DNA from: Chionis minor
Taxonomy: Eukaryota > Chordata > Aves > Charadriiformes > Chionididae
Length of the DNA stretch: 64,000 nt
Reading direction: 5' to 3'
Assembly (NCBI GenBank): GCA_013398295.1
Contig: VZSF01011189.1
Span: 62,001 to 126,000 of the forward strand
In this document: piece after piece, positions 48,760 through 62,635 of the stretch
How the letters are laid out: each line of letters starts with the position of its first letter
How positions within the stretch are numbered: the stretch's first letter is position 1
Notes under the pieces: generated by a model
The model's input: the letters and a program-made list of their open reading frames with translations, nothing else
Told to the model about the DNA's origin: nothing
The model's database searches: none
Made by a program: the position numbers and the translations under genes

Positions 48760-51700
48760 GAATACTTATTGGAAATCAGTAATGGTGATGCTCAGAATTC
48801 CAAAGGGATGGAGGTGCAGGAAAACAGAAATCCTAACTCCTGTCCACACCACTGAGTATAACCAGCTGGCACAAAGAGGTGTGCATATAGTATAGGAATA
48901 TACATGGGAAACAGTAGAAGTAATGCAGATGTATCTGGGTTAGGCTTTTTACCTATATCAGCGGTGTATTTCAGAGAGTGGATTTTGAAGGGGAAAGTCT
49001 TACCTCACCTCAATCCTCAGTTACGTGACACAGAGGAGGCTATGCAGCCCCTGCCCGAACTACATCTGTCTCTGTCCTGTAGTAATAGTCACACAGCAGG
49101 AACAGCAAAAAGCTTAAGGATCCCTAAGACTCATTGTAACACAGTAAATATGGTGGTGAAAATCTGCACCATTCACGTTGCAGGTCAACGTGTGTGGGCT
49201 GTAGCACATAACATCTTCACAAATAAAAGACCGCTGATTGTGTATTTGCAAACTACAGATTTTTTTTTTCTGCATAAATATGTTAACTGACATTTATGCC
49301 AAATATATTACATACTCATGTCAAGAGAATAGAACCCATCTGTACTGCAGAGATGTAATTAGCATTAATTAATATGTTCACATTGTCTGGTGTTCATATA
49401 TTTTGCCCTGAAGTCATAAATGTGGCATGGCATTTAGTAAGGCAGTATTCATGAGCCTTCATCTGAATTCCAAACATTTGGATTTTGTGATGCTTTTAGT
49501 GCCCCTTGTTATTAACTGTTTCTTCGCATTTGTGCTAAGGGAGTTTTGTTCATTGCAGTGTTTGAGAAATTGCCCTTCTTCCTAAGATACTGTTACAGGC
49601 AAACAAGTTTGTTCAGCAATTGATACTCTAGCATGAAAGTAGGCGGTTACAATTATCTTGTGGGACAGACACAGTAACAAAGAAACTTGTATTTCACAAC
49701 CATGAAACAATTAACAGCAAATGTTTAAGTAGGTTATTAACAAGCTAGAATAAAATCTGCTCATCCAAGCCATTTGGTAAACAACATCTATATATTAATT
49801 AAAAGGATATTGCAAGTGATTCAGGAATAAATGCACATCATGTACAACAGCAGTTTTTACCACTGCTGGTTCAGCAGAGATCCTCAAGCCACTGAACCCA
49901 CTTGTGTGCCCTACTCATGACCAATGTGCGTTTGTGGAAAAGGTGCTCCTGTTCTTACCAAAAACCCTTATAGACCTGGGAGACCCTCTGTTACCATTTT
50001 TTTTCTGTTACTGCAAACCTCGCTTCTAGTTCTAGTCATTCTGACTATTGGTGCGTAAAAGACATGCAAAGTACTTTGGACTGGATTTCTTTGGTGGAAG
50101 TCCTTCAAGTGAGTATTAATGCTTTTTAACAAGTCATACTGTATGGAGTAGCACATACTTTCTGCATAGTTTTCTATAACATTTCCTCCCATCGCTCCAT
50201 TTCTGAGGGCTTCTTCTCACCCGTTTACTTTTAGCTGTAATCAGTTTTTTCCCTTCATTTGTTGCTGCTGCAAATATTAACAACAGCTGAAATTGCTGGG
50301 TAAGCATTTAAGTGGATCGCTTTCACAAAATTACTGGCTGCTTGCCCAGATAATTGGAAGTACCTGGACTAGTTACCTTAACGGTAGCTTAGTATTTCTA
50401 CAGTGAATGTAGCATCCACAGAACCAGCAGAAGCCATGGATACGTGAATGGGTTAACTGGTATTTTAAGCTGTCCAGGTTTTTAAAAGCCACAAACACGA
50501 TTCAGCCTCTAGAAAAAATATGGCCCTGCTCTAGCAGTGACAAATTTACCCTTGGATGAATCAGCAGCAATTTTGTCACATTTTAATTGTACGCCTTTCA
50601 GTACACAGCCTGTTTATTTCTCATGCTTTCAGATGCACAGCTTACTTTATTGTAAACAGCTGTGACAAGTGTGATTTGCTCCAGTTTTATACATCGAGCC
50701 ATTGTTTGTGTGTCCATTAGCGCCATAACCTTGACGGGATTTGGCTGAAGCTCTGGAATGTTCCTAATGCTCATTTAGGGTGTGGCTCCATGCACCTTTT
50801 TCTTGGCAGCAATGAGGCCTTAAGGAATCATCTTCACCGGCATTAGCCATTGATTTACTGCAGTCTTAGTTGTGCTCGCCCAGTGGTTTGTAAGGCTGCA
50901 TGGAAAACTTGATCAGTTCACTGATACAACTGAAATATAATTTGATAGGAAGAATGACTATTCAATGCACTGATCTGGTTTACTGCAAGAAAAAATTTTT
51001 AAAAAGGGTCAAGCATGAGTGAAGAACCGACAAAGGACTGGAAATCATTACATGGATATGCTATAGAGGAGTAGATCCATACTAAGTCCCTGCAAATACA
51101 GGTACGGAAGTTGTACCATCAGGGGCTAGTTTAATCCAACTGCTAAGATTTTGAGCTGCTAATCAAGTCACTCATTGGAGCTGTATCATCACAAAGTGTG
51201 GTCGCTCTCACTTCAGCAAGGCTGGTGTATGTCATTGCTCTTTAGTCAGAGTAGGTAAGCTGCCCGGAAGAAAGTTAACTCAAATTTACCAGAACTGACT
51301 TTCAGTAAAGATAAACCTTAAAACAAACTTTCTGATTTTTCACCTGTCCTTTCATTTGTAGTACAATATGACATTTAGAGAATAACACGATTTTTTGTAA
51401 ATCATAAAAAATAGAGGGGAAAGAGACAGAGACAAGCTGTAACTTCAGTTCAGTCAACACTTTTTTATTGTTGTAACATAGCTAAGAGAAGTGCAATACC
51501 TCCTTGCTTGAACTTTGTTAGGGTAGCTGCTCAGGCACAGTAATAAGCTTATTTGCCTCTTTGTGCACAGTTATGACTCTGTCTTACATTGATATGTGGG
51601 TATCAGTGCCTGCAGAATCAAAATTTGAAGATATTAGTAGAAAACTACATACTGAGTATGTGGAGTGTGTTATATGCAGAGCTTGTATATGCCAAGCTCG

Positions 51701-54700
51701 AGGGTTTTTGTCATTTCAATTTAAATTTAGTAAACCTCATATTTCAACTTAGCAATTTTGTTCATGCCAAGTTTGGAGTATTATATTCAACAGATTTCTG
51801 AGTTATCTGAGAATAAATAATGACTGAGCAATTTTCTGAAAGTATGAAAACAACAGGGTTCTTACAATATTCAGATCATTAAAAATGAACTGAATGGATT
51901 TCCTTTTAACTTCCAAAAAATGTTCATGTCTGAGTGAACAAACAAGAATTTTCAGCTTATGTAGTCACATTCTGGGAAAACTAAATTTCTGAAAATTAAA
52001 GAGTAAAAATCCAGGACACATTTATTTAAGGGTTTGTAACTGCAATAAATCACATGCAGAAAATGAAATGTTTCATATCAGCTATTTTAAGTAGACCTGT
52101 TTCAGGAAAAAGTACGTAAGCCTGTACATTACTTGAAGCTTATTACAAGATCCTACTTTCTAAATAGAGTCATAATTATCTGAAATCATCTCAAATAATC
52201 ACCTCTTAGTTGCATGTCCACTATTGCAAACAATAGTTTCTACAGCAGAACAAAGAAATCACAATGTAAACCACAGAAAACACATAATAAAAATTAAATT
52301 TTGAGTACATCCATATGCAAGATCTTTACCAAAAAATATCTTCAAGTTTCTGTCCTGAAAGTCAACAAATAGGCAAATATGTTCACAAATGTGATTTTTT
52401 TTGTTTCTCTTATACTGTAGAAGGCTTATACTGGAGCTGACATTCAACTTCTTATCAGTAGTAAAAAATATCTGCTATACAGGAAATTACTTGTTCAAGG
52501 AGTTTTCAGAGCTTTTGTGTGATACCTTTTCTGTAGAAACAACAAAAGCCAGCAATTTCTCTGCCAGTGAGGATGAGTAATTTTTCATGTGTTCTTTTAA
52601 CATTATCTCTGAAAATCAAAAGCTACAGAGGTAATATAATAGGCCTAGACTTCAATATTAGGTACCAAACCTCCCTGAAAAAAGATGGTTGAAAAAACAC
52701 TAATAATAAAAAAAGGGGAAGGTTTTTGCCTGTAAATATGCATTTTTGTCCTACATTTTTGATGACATTTTTAGGAAGGAAGTAGAGGAGATTGTGCTTC
52801 CCAAAGGAAAAGCCTAGCTTGACAATTTTCCAGGGTTGTTGGGGTTTTTTCCCGTCAAACAGAAAACAGAAGTGGTGAGGAAATCATACCAGCGTCATAT
52901 AATTTGAGTGTAAAAGTCTGCTGCCCCTCTGTGGCTGTTTTTAGAGTCTCTTGAGGTTTACAAACAAATGTAGTTAAAATCTGATCAATTTTACCTGATA
53001 TAAAAAATTGACACAACATATATGTACCATTTGAATCCTATGTAATCTCTCAAAAATTAGTCTACGTCATAAACAGATCCTTTCAGGACTATTTCAAATG
53101 TAAAAGACATGAAAGCAGTAAACAGAAGCATCAAGAAGCAGAAGTAGTTGTGATATCCTAAAGATGAAAATGAGTCTCTAAAGTGTAGGTTGAAGTAATA
53201 TCCTTCTTCGGTTTTCAGAAAGTGCCTGCACATTTCCAACCAGTTTGTATTTCACATCTAAAGAAGAATTTAAACATTTGAAAGCTCATATGTTTTTTCC
53301 AGCTATATCCATTGATGTAATAATAGTTGTTATCTTTTCCTACATCCTGGTCCATTAATATATAAAGCACAGTCTGAGGGATTTATTTAGACCTGGTGGT
53401 TCCTAGGTTGGAATATCCTAGGGATATTACCACAGACCTCTCTGCTAGCCTAATTTGTACCAGGACAGTGGAGGAACCAAACTGTCAGCAAGATGTGCGA
53501 GGGAGAATATGGATGAGTCTGGATGGCTCCTGCCAATTGCTTTAGTAGAAAGAAGAACCTGGAATCCAGACAACCCTTGAGACAAGCAGAAAGAGACAAC
53601 GTTAGTCCTGGGAGGTACCCAAGAAGTATTCTGCATGTTCACTTGTAATATGCTTCCATGATAACTTCTGGCTTATTACTTTCATCTGTTAAAAAATCTC
53701 TCCCAATTACTCATAGTCCACAGTATGAGGTGCTGAGTTCCTTCAATACTTTCTGAAGGTAATGAGAATCAAGAATGTTTTCCATTCTGCAGGAAAGGGC
53801 CTGGAGTTCAAGACAATCCACTGATTGTTTCTGCCTACAAGCGGCCTCTTTTCCCCTACTACAATGTGCAATGCACAGTGTGCAGGGCTCGGACACTACT
53901 AGATGCGACACAACTCCAGGCCAGCTGGCCACATTTTTGTCCATACACACTGCAGGAGTCAAACTTACTCTGTGGTGAGAGCCAAAAGGACATTTTCCGT
54001 TAAAGTGCATGAATCCGGACTACGAAGTTAAGCATAATTTGAAATTTATGGGGCATAAACTCTTACACTTGGCATTGCCTGGAACAAGATCTTGATGTAT
54101 TCCATGGCTGCTGCTGTCATCTAGGAAAATGCCTTTGGCATCTTTTAAATTTTGTCCTTTAAAGGCTTTCCTTAGTACTGTTTTACTGAAAAGCTGTTTT
54201 TACTGATTTTACCTGTGAAAAATCCAAAAGGGCTATTCTCAGCAGAGTGAGTCTTGTGAGTTACTAGCACCTCACATCTTAGGACTATCTGTAGATATTC
54301 TTGTCTAATTTTTAAGATCAGAATAATATAGAAATACTATTCTCAAAAAGCTGTGTGTGATAAAAGAAGCGTACGGAAATATTAGAAAGCTCTGTCCCTT
54401 TCTTCTGTGCAAATGGAACAGTAATATTTTGAAAGACAGATGATATTATAGCGCTCTTCAAGTTCTTTAAAATTATGCAATGTGTGCATAGGCTGAATCC
54501 TGGTGTTTATGTTTATTTCTCCTATTTAGCTTCCCAGCTGAATTTGAGCCAGTCATACATATAAAATCATCATGTATTTTTATGAGAGTCACACACAATT
54601 CTTTTAAGACCATTTGCTGATTTGCTGCTGTATTTCTGAGAAACCTACTGCTCCTAAAGATGTTTATCACGTGGTGTATTGTGGACAATATAGATTTCAC

Positions 54701-57315
54701 CGTTTGGTTCCTAGTCTAGGAACTAGGCTGGTTTCATAAAGCCTTACGTCTCTCTGTCTTGGAGTTTATTATCTTTAGTTTTTCAAAAATTTCAACATCC
54801 TTTTAAAAGCTCCTACTGCAATAGATTTACAGAAATGAGTCCCACACAGTATTCAAATTGCTATCCCGTATCCTGAATATGAAGATAAATTCCTTTAATT
54901 TGTTCAAAGCATATGAGACGTTCCCGTCATTAAGTTCTATTTGCTCTTGCATTATGGAACATTTAAAAAAAAAAAAACAGGGGGAGCTGATAGCTTTAGA
55001 GAGCACATCTGTAACTGAAGTCACCGCAGCTAAGATATTCTGCATCCTGTGTGCTTTAGCAACAAAGGGCTGTATGATGCATTTCTGAATTAAAACAGAA
55101 AAAGGGGCCAATAGGGAAATAGTGGGGACATTAAATACCAATGAACATCTGTATTCATTATGGTTACTTTTCAGACACGCACACAGACAACGCCTGTAGT
55201 ATATATTGCAGTGAGGGCATACATTGTCATCCTGGTTATTTATACACCACCACAAAAGGTATAGCTATAACATCACTTAGCTGTTTTGACACACGCTGTC
55301 AGTCTCTCACCTCACTAGTGTTGAAGAGAAGCAGTACAAAGCTGGGAACTCTGATGCCTCTCAAGAGTCCAAACCTGTTTCCCAAACCTAAGTGACCAAA
55401 GAGACTCTGTGTTACTGCCCAGGCCCAGAAAGGTGGGATGGGAGTTCCTCAATAATTCCCCAAATTCTTCTTCAAGAACTGTATTTTTAAGACAGCTTTT
55501 TTCAATTAAAAATGTGTATTATTTAGAATATGCTCTCTTCCAAATGATAAACAATTTTTTAAATTTCTTGTTAGTAATGTTCATTGGCTTAACTGTTTAT
55601 GGACCTTTAAAACCACTTACAGGAGTAAATCCCAAACTAAATCTTTTGTCTTGGAAAGTTACAGACTAAGGGCTAGATACACCCTGTTTACGATTCAGGC
55701 CAGTTTCACTTGCTTTAGTAGGACGAAGTGTTTACAGCACTTCACCAGAGGTAAGAATTCTTCCTTAAGGTATAAATGGATTCAGTTTAATATGAACAAA
55801 ACCAATACCAGTGACACAACAAGGAGTTGCCAGGCTGAGTGAAAATGCAGAATATATCATTTGTAACCTCTTAATTAAGACCCTGTATTCCACCTACTCA
55901 ATTGGTGAGGTTTTTATCAAACCGTAGCGTCTTTCAAAATCCAGAGGGAAAGAAAGATTCAGTAATACTTTGCATTTCAGGCAGTATGCTTTGCCTCAGC
56001 AGACAATCAATAGTAAAGTTTATATTTCTGCATACAAAAATTAGTTCTTTTATTAAGCAAGTCTTTTGTCAAATATCCTCCAGCCCTTTAATTAATAAAA
56101 CATAGTGAGTATCCAGCATCATTTTTAATTCTATCAGCATAAAATGGCCTTGGTGCAAAAGTAAAGAAGTTAGACAGGCAGGATTTTTATTTTTTTTTTT
56201 TAATGAAAATTCCATATCCAAAAGGACAATAAGGCTTTGAAGTAAGAGTTTTGAGGCCCATATTTGCATTACTTATACCATACCAGTTATAAATGTTACT
56301 TATACCAGTGGAATAACAGGTCTGTAAAACTGTTGTTAAAATCAGTCTTTCAGAAGACTGTACAAAGTTATCCATCTCTATGGTAGCCATGTAGCATAAT
56401 CTTTCTTTTAAAATCTATGATGTTTCAGAGAGGTGTGTTTGGCCAGTTCATCAAGCTTTTCACTATGTAAAGAGAATATCTTATTGTTACTTAGATGGCA
56501 TATTTCATGTGAGGTTGCTGTGTAAGTACATATTCGTCTTCTATATATTTATGTCTCCAGAAGACTCAAGACTTCTCTTCCTCCTTTCCCAAATGTGTCC
56601 TTCACAGGGCAGTCCTGCATCTCCTTGCTTTCCCATTCCTTCCTTCTTTATTATAAAAGATATCTAAAAAGAGAAACAGAAATAGAAATCAAGAATTACA
56701 AACATTAAAAGATAAAATCCCATACAGATTAAAAAATGGACCACCTACCTCATGAATCAGCCCTACAGCAGTTGTTCTTAAAATAGCCTAGACTCAGTAT
56801 TCAGGGTTAAAGGACCTGGTCTCTTGTTCCTGCTTTCTTCTGTGCACCAGGAAGGTAAATCTTGCTTCACAGTTCTTGCTTTCATTGGCATCATATGGGG
56901 ATTTTCAACATGGAAAATTTCTTCTCAGTAGACTACACCAAACCCCATGTTGTAACATCCAATGGGGAAAATCGTATAGATTTTATAGCAGAAAGGCATT
57001 TCTTTGGTCTTCAAACAGTCACTTGACAGGGCCAAGTGAGGAAAGATTCACACAGTAATCATTTTTCAGATTTTCTGGTCATTTGCAATTCTTGCACCCG
57101 TAGCATTATAAACTTGAAGAAGTCTGGTAACTCAAAAAGGAGCATATGGTGGAAAGTATCCTGCTGGAAAACATGGAAGATCCATCCAAACCACGGAAGA
57201 TCCTAGATGTATGTTTTTATATTTTGTAAATGGCAGTCATAAATTTGCTTTCAGTGTTATTTAAGGAAAAATGCTTGATAATTGAAAGCACTTTTGACTT
57301 CAAGAGGACATGTAA
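48760..57315. other. Long intergenic stretch, no gene seen
   Basis: AT-rich unique-looking DNA without a recognised repeat. Parts at about 49340-49560 and 50560-50920 have a non-repetitive, balanced texture with isolated CpGs (such as TTAGCGCCATAACCTTGACG) of the sort seen in conserved non-coding elements, but this cannot be tested here. An A run lies at 54966-54978. Confidence 0.5.
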
Positions 57316-57318
57316 ATG

Positions 57319-58168
57319 TGTGGTGGGTTGACTTTGGCCAGCTGCCAGACACCCACCCACATGCTCTCACACTCCTCCTCCTCCACAGGACAGGGGGACA
57401 AAATAAGGTGGAAAAAAAAATGCTTGTGGGTCAAGGACAGGGAGGTCATTTACCAGTTACCACCACAGGCACAACACACTCAACTTGGGGAAAATTTAGT
57501 TTATTGCCAGATAAAATAGATTGCAATAGTGAGAAACAAAGACAAATTGAAACAACACCTTCCCTCCACCCACACCTTTCTCCCAGGCTCAATGTCACTC
57601 CTTCATTCCCAACTCTTTCACCCACCCCAACCTTCAAGCAGTGCAGGAGGATGGAGAATGTGGGCTTGTGCTCAGTCCAGAACAGCTCCTCTCTGCCGAT
57701 CCTTCCTCCTCACACTTTTCCCCTGCTCCAGCAAGGGTCCTTTCCAGGGGCTGCAGTCCTTCAGCAATATCTTCTCCAGTGTAGGCTCTCCACAGGCTGC
57801 AGTCCTTCAGGAAATATCCGCCTGCTCCACTGGGGTCCTCCACGAGTGCAGAGGAGTCTCTGCTCCAGCACCTGGAGCACCTCCTCCTCCCCTCCTTCAT
57901 CTCTCACCTTGGTGTCACATGGGTGTTTCGCTCATGTTTTTCCTCACTCCTCACCACCATGCAGCATTTTGCCCTTTCTTAAATCTGTTTTCCCCAAGGT
58001 GCTGCCATCGTGGTCAAGGGGCTCAGTTGTGCCCTGGGGTGGGTCGGTTGGAGCCATCAGGAACCGTCTGTGTCCAACATGGGGAAGCCCCAGCCTCTCC
58101 TCACAGGGGCCACCCCACAGCCCCCGCTGCCAGTGCCCAGGCAGGGACAACCAGCACAACATGTTACA
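57319..58168 (-). mobile_element. Solo LTR of an avian endogenous retrovirus (probable)
   Basis: About 850 bp with TG/CA-type ends (plus strand TGTGGTGGGTTGACTTTGGC ... ATGTTACA). It resembles a common avian LTR I remember, with repeated units of the form TGCTCCA...GTCCT...CCAC...GGCTGCAGTCCTTCAG (57725-57850). On the minus strand a TATA-like ATTTAAGAAAGGG (57988-57976) and an AATAAA (about 57506) are in the order expected of an LTR, so the element is on the minus strand. No retroviral internal genes are next to it on either side, hence a solo LTR. I could not see a clear target-site duplication. The 309-codon plus-strand open frame across it is an artefact of this repeat. Confidence 0.65.
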
Positions 58169-58169
58169 T

Positions 58170-61095
58170 TCAAAACTTACAGTTCTGAGAATTAGTAATC
58201 TACATGAGTAGCTTCCTTGTCTTCTCAAGGGAATACAACTTATTCAGATGGTGGCATGATGAAAACAATTAGAGACTTAAAGGGCACGAATAATAAAAGA
58301 TGGAAATACCAGGCTTCAAATCATGATGCCAGACAAGATAACAAACGAAAGCAATGAGAAAACAAGTTAATGTATGTTATCTTGAAATTATAAGAAAATG
58401 ATGTGCTTGTATGATCTAAACATTTATCAATCAGAATCAACACCACTAGAGTGAAATATGAAAGGGTGAAGTACGTTTCTGATGTGATGGAAGCCGACAG
58501 AAAGTTGATAGGGTCTACACCAAATGCCGTCAGTTGGAGTTTAAGCAGATTTTCTCCTGCTAGCAGACCTAAAACAGGCAGGAACCATGAATGAAACATC
58601 CTACCGGTGGGTCCATGCAGGCGTTAAGTATGGCACGTGTGACATCTGGGCCTGAGGGTCTTAAAGACTGGACTCATCTGTTATACATCACCTGTGATAA
58701 AGCACAGGAACTTCCAGTATCTCTGTGCTAAATATATACCATCATTTAAAAAAATAAAAAAGGGGGAGGGGGAGGAAATATTGCAAGCTGAAGAACCTTT
58801 GTAATCTTTGTAACAGCGAGGCACAAGCTGTAGAAAGGCCTGATAGTCTGTCCCTGAACACAAAACTGTATTCGTGCTCCTGGACACAAAGAGCTGTGCA
58901 GCAATGGACGTTGCAAACATGTCTGCAGCTCTCCATCGCAGTCATGACACCCTAACCCCCAGCCTTTGCTTCAACGTTCTGCAGACATTAGGAGATGTTA
59001 GTAGGAGTTTTACACAAATAAACTTAGAAGGCATGGGGCCATCGTATTAGTAGTGATATAATTTGCCAGAGGGAACCTCTACAGATACCACTGCTATTAC
59101 AACTGAAAAAATACATCATGAATAATTGGATAGATCAAACATCTTTCTGTTCAAGAGCCACTGAAGAGTACCTTACAGTTTGCTCAATTATGTTTTTTAT
59201 TCAGAGTCACCCAGTGGATAATTAGATGAACGAGTTCTGCTCTGAAGGTTGTTCACAAGCAAGCAGTTCATACCAACAACTGCAATTTGAAAAGTTTCAA
59301 TTAGATTTCATTGCTTATGTGGGTCACAGATTATCGGATCTGACTCCTGCCAGTATGAGTATTGCTCTTAGAATCCAGAATATGACATGAAGATTTCCTT
59401 ACAAATCCAAAACATAGATTGATCAAATATTCTCCAACATTTTGCACTTCAAAGTTAATAGTTTTGTGAACATTCCTGCCTTCACAAAATACTGCAGAGA
59501 ATAATCTCAAAGCACCAGCATCACAAACGTCTCTTATTTTTTCACTTTTTAGTTTCACCATATATTTATGGATTAAGGGTGAGATATTTGTTGAGATCAA
59601 ATGCTAAATTTTAAGTAAAACAAAGCATAAAAATAATTTGAAAATATCGGAGCAATGATGTATTTTCACTGCACTCATTATCTGCATGCTGTAGACACAG
59701 TTAAACCCTGAAGCACTCAAATGCAGTGCTTTGACAATTAAAATTATATATTTTTTTTCCCTCCTACACAGTTTTTTTGAAGCTGTCAGATGCCATTTTC
59801 TTCAAGACTACGTGGTGTACCTTATGTTTAATTTGGAAAATTTCTGAAAGCAGGGAAATATGTATTTTTTAACATTGCTTTATTTTCAAAGCTTAATATT
59901 TTAAGTTAAAATCTGCAGATTCTTATTCTTCCTCCTTGATGTGAGTCAGATCTTATGTCTGCACCAAAGCAGATCAGAAATGTAGATGAAACCCAAGAAA
60001 GGAACCAGACCTAATATTATTGTTAAAATATGATAAGGAAAAATCCCTGATCTATGAGGTAATGTAAAATACAGGTGCATTTTTTTCTTGTTTGTCATTT
60101 TACATGATTCAGAATAATCCACGTTTGGCAAGAGTAGAGGTAGCATTTAGGATAACACCATTAAGACAGAAAAATAAGAAATTCAGCACCAAGTAACCAA
60201 GGAATGAACAGTCAGCCTCTCCAAGGAGACCAAGGATAAAAAATACACAAAAAATAGATTCTACCTCACTGCTGTATTATTCTCCAGAAAATTTCTGGAA
60301 ATGTATTTCAACTAAAACATGCACCAGTGGCAAGAGCCTTGCTAAAATGAAGCAATTGGCAACATCAAAGGAAAGATGAAAACAGTGTTAACACAACTGT
60401 GGTATAATTTCTGCTGCGCCATACACTCGCACCATCTGCCCAGGAAGAGTAAACACACGAAGAGCAAATCTGAGCCTGGAGAAGAGGAAGTCACTTAACT
60501 CAATTAATGTGCAAATTGCTGTAAATTTTATCTTCCCTTACTCAAAAAATACCATCACAGGGGCTAGGGACAGGAGTTTTACCTCACTGAACTTTCTGTT
60601 CCTCGCTCCCAGGCACAGTGCTCTCTGAGCACAAAAGCTCAGACAAAAAGCAGGGATTCCTCTCTCAAACTAACAGGCCCCAAGATTAATTTATCTAAAA
60701 CCAATAGAAAAGTGAAGCAAAACTATGATGCTGAGAAGTTCTACATTATGGTCGAATCTATTTCTCAATAAACCAAACTTGTGCATTTTTGTCATGTGGA
60801 ATGAAAGGTGGGTGACAGAGACCATTTTCTTTCGCACAAAGCAAATTCTCAAAGTAATAATACATTATAAATGAAACATATTTCTTTTTAACTTGGGTAG
60901 TGACCTTTGGAATGCTTCATAATCTGGATTACATTTTGCTTAGATCTACTGGGTCAAAGACATAGTACAAAACTGTCCCCATTTTACTTTCCATTTATGG
61001 AGACAGGGATTTCCAGGGCCAGTCCTGAACCTGGAGAAGAGCCTCTCATTAAGTCTTATCCATGAAGAGGACAGCGATAGGCAGAACAGGTCTGT
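58170..61095. other. Intergenic, no gene seen
   Basis: AT-rich sequence with short open frames only. An A-rich/G-rich junction at 58747-58775 (AAAAAATAAAAAAGGGGGAG) is low complexity. No repeat family was recognised. Confidence 0.55.
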
Positions 61096-61099
61096 CTGG

Positions 61100-61510
61100 A
61101 AGTGTTTTCAACAAATAATTTGAGACACAAATAGGCCACCTAGCCAATCTAGTTCTTTCAGCAGAATCAACTGTATCTAAATAATTTCTCACAGTTGTTT
61201 AACCTCTTCCTTAAAATCCTGTCTAACTTCTTTAAATCTCTCATCTAAGCCATACTTAAAAATCTCTAATACCACTACTGCCTTGGCAAATTTTCTGAGG
61301 GTTTATGTATTCTGACTGCTAAAAAAAATCCTCAGTGTTAAAACCAAATTTCCCTTGATAGCATTTATGGCTATTTCTTGTCCAATCTCCAATGGATATG
61401 GAGGATGCTTTATTCCTTTCCTCTTTACCTATTTTATATTTTATCTTTTCCATATTACAAGGTTGATTTCCCTTCAGACCCTGTTCTTTAAGCTAAAACA
61501 CATCCCCAAC
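61100..61510 (-). mobile_element. Ancient CR1-L-type LINE 3' fragment
   Basis: The plus strand shows, in order, GTTTAACCTCTTCCTTAAAA, AATCTCTAATACCACTACTG, CCTTGGCAAATTTTCTGAGG, ACTGCTAAAAAAAATCCTCA, GCTATTTCTTGTCCAATCTC, TCTTTACCTATTTTATATTT and CCCTGTTCTTTAAGCTAAA. This order matches the reverse complement of old amniote CR1 3' ends (...TTCTTGTCC-ATC... CTTTTATGTA... AGACTAAA-ATACCC). Heavily diverged. Confidence 0.65.
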
Positions 61511-61514
61511 AAAA

Positions 61515-62580
61515 TTAAAGGGAGAATTCTAGCTTCCAGTTCCATCAGGAAAAGAAATGCAAGTTTCAAGAAAAACTGTGATGACATCTTGCAAGCTTTA
61601 GCACTTTTTCAGCTGGCAAATTGTTATGTCTTGCATCTTGTCTGGTTGCTTTTCTCCCTTTGAAAAACATTTGATTATTTTAGAAAATAATTTCTTTTAT
61701 TTCTTCATAAGTGAAGAACATTTTTAGTTATCTGGTGAATTTATTTTGTGTATTGTGCATTTTTAATTAGCAGCTGTCTGCTTCAAAACATATGTTTCTT
61801 CAGATTATTGACATTAATAGACCAGAGTATCAAGTTTGTCATTTCACAATCTGCAGCCATGAAAAAAAAGTTATTGTATCACTTATGGAGGATTATACAC
61901 TCTAAAAATAGCCAAGATGAAAAGACTTGTCAAGAAAATTGTATTAACCAAGATACATAGGAAAGAAAGCATCTCAATCATAAATAGGTTTAAAAACCGG
62001 TATTACTGTTACCTTCTTTGAGCAAGAAAATTAATCTTTTAAATATATCTCATCTGATGGAAAGTCTCCTAAAGCTGTGACCTATTCAGGTGACAGTTTA
62101 ATCTATAAAGACTGCATTTAAGCTTAAATAAACCATTTTACTTGCCACTGTAATAGACTAAAAGCTCATGGTCAGTGAATTATGAAGGGGAGTAACTTAC
62201 TGGAGAATGAACAGTAATTTCTTGAATTGCATTAACTCTACTGCTTGTATTTGAGCAAGTACAATTCTCATTATAGACTGTTCAGTATATAGTTCATTTC
62301 CTGGCACCTAGACTTCATGATTCTCATCACTCTTCTTCCTATAACCCACATCCTATGACCTTTTGCATTCTTTCAATTAGTGGGTGGGCTCTGCTGGTCT
62401 TGAGAGCTGCATGTGCAGTATTGCCTTTGGAGGACCGTGACTGACACTGCATTTTTTAGCTGTCTCACTATTAGTGACATTGAGATGCACAGCCGGCAGA
62501 TAAGGGCAGGAAAACGTTGTTGCCGCTGCTGCAGACTTTGAGGGCTGGAGGTGAGGTAGGCTCTGCAAGTGATCTATGGT
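61515..62580. other. Intergenic, no feature seen
   Basis: AT-rich sequence between two CR1 copies. No supported gene. Confidence 0.55.
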
Positions 62581-62635
62581 TTAGGCACCCAATGCTGTGA
62601 TTAGAGAAGGCACCCAATTTAGGCACCCAATGCTG
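62581..62635 (+). repeat. Local duplication of a 17-bp segment at a CR1 5' junction
   Basis: TTAGGCACCCAATGCTG occurs at 62581-62597 and again at 62619-62635, with a partial copy (AGGCACCCAATTT) between. The second copy abuts the start of the CR1 sequence. Confidence 0.9.

Noticed and set aside
57282..58211. 309-codon plus-strand open frame, the second longest gap-free frame in the window
   Set aside because: It coincides with the LTR-like repeat, is low-complexity Pro/Ser/Leu-rich and has no domain. It is a by-product of C-rich repeat sequence.
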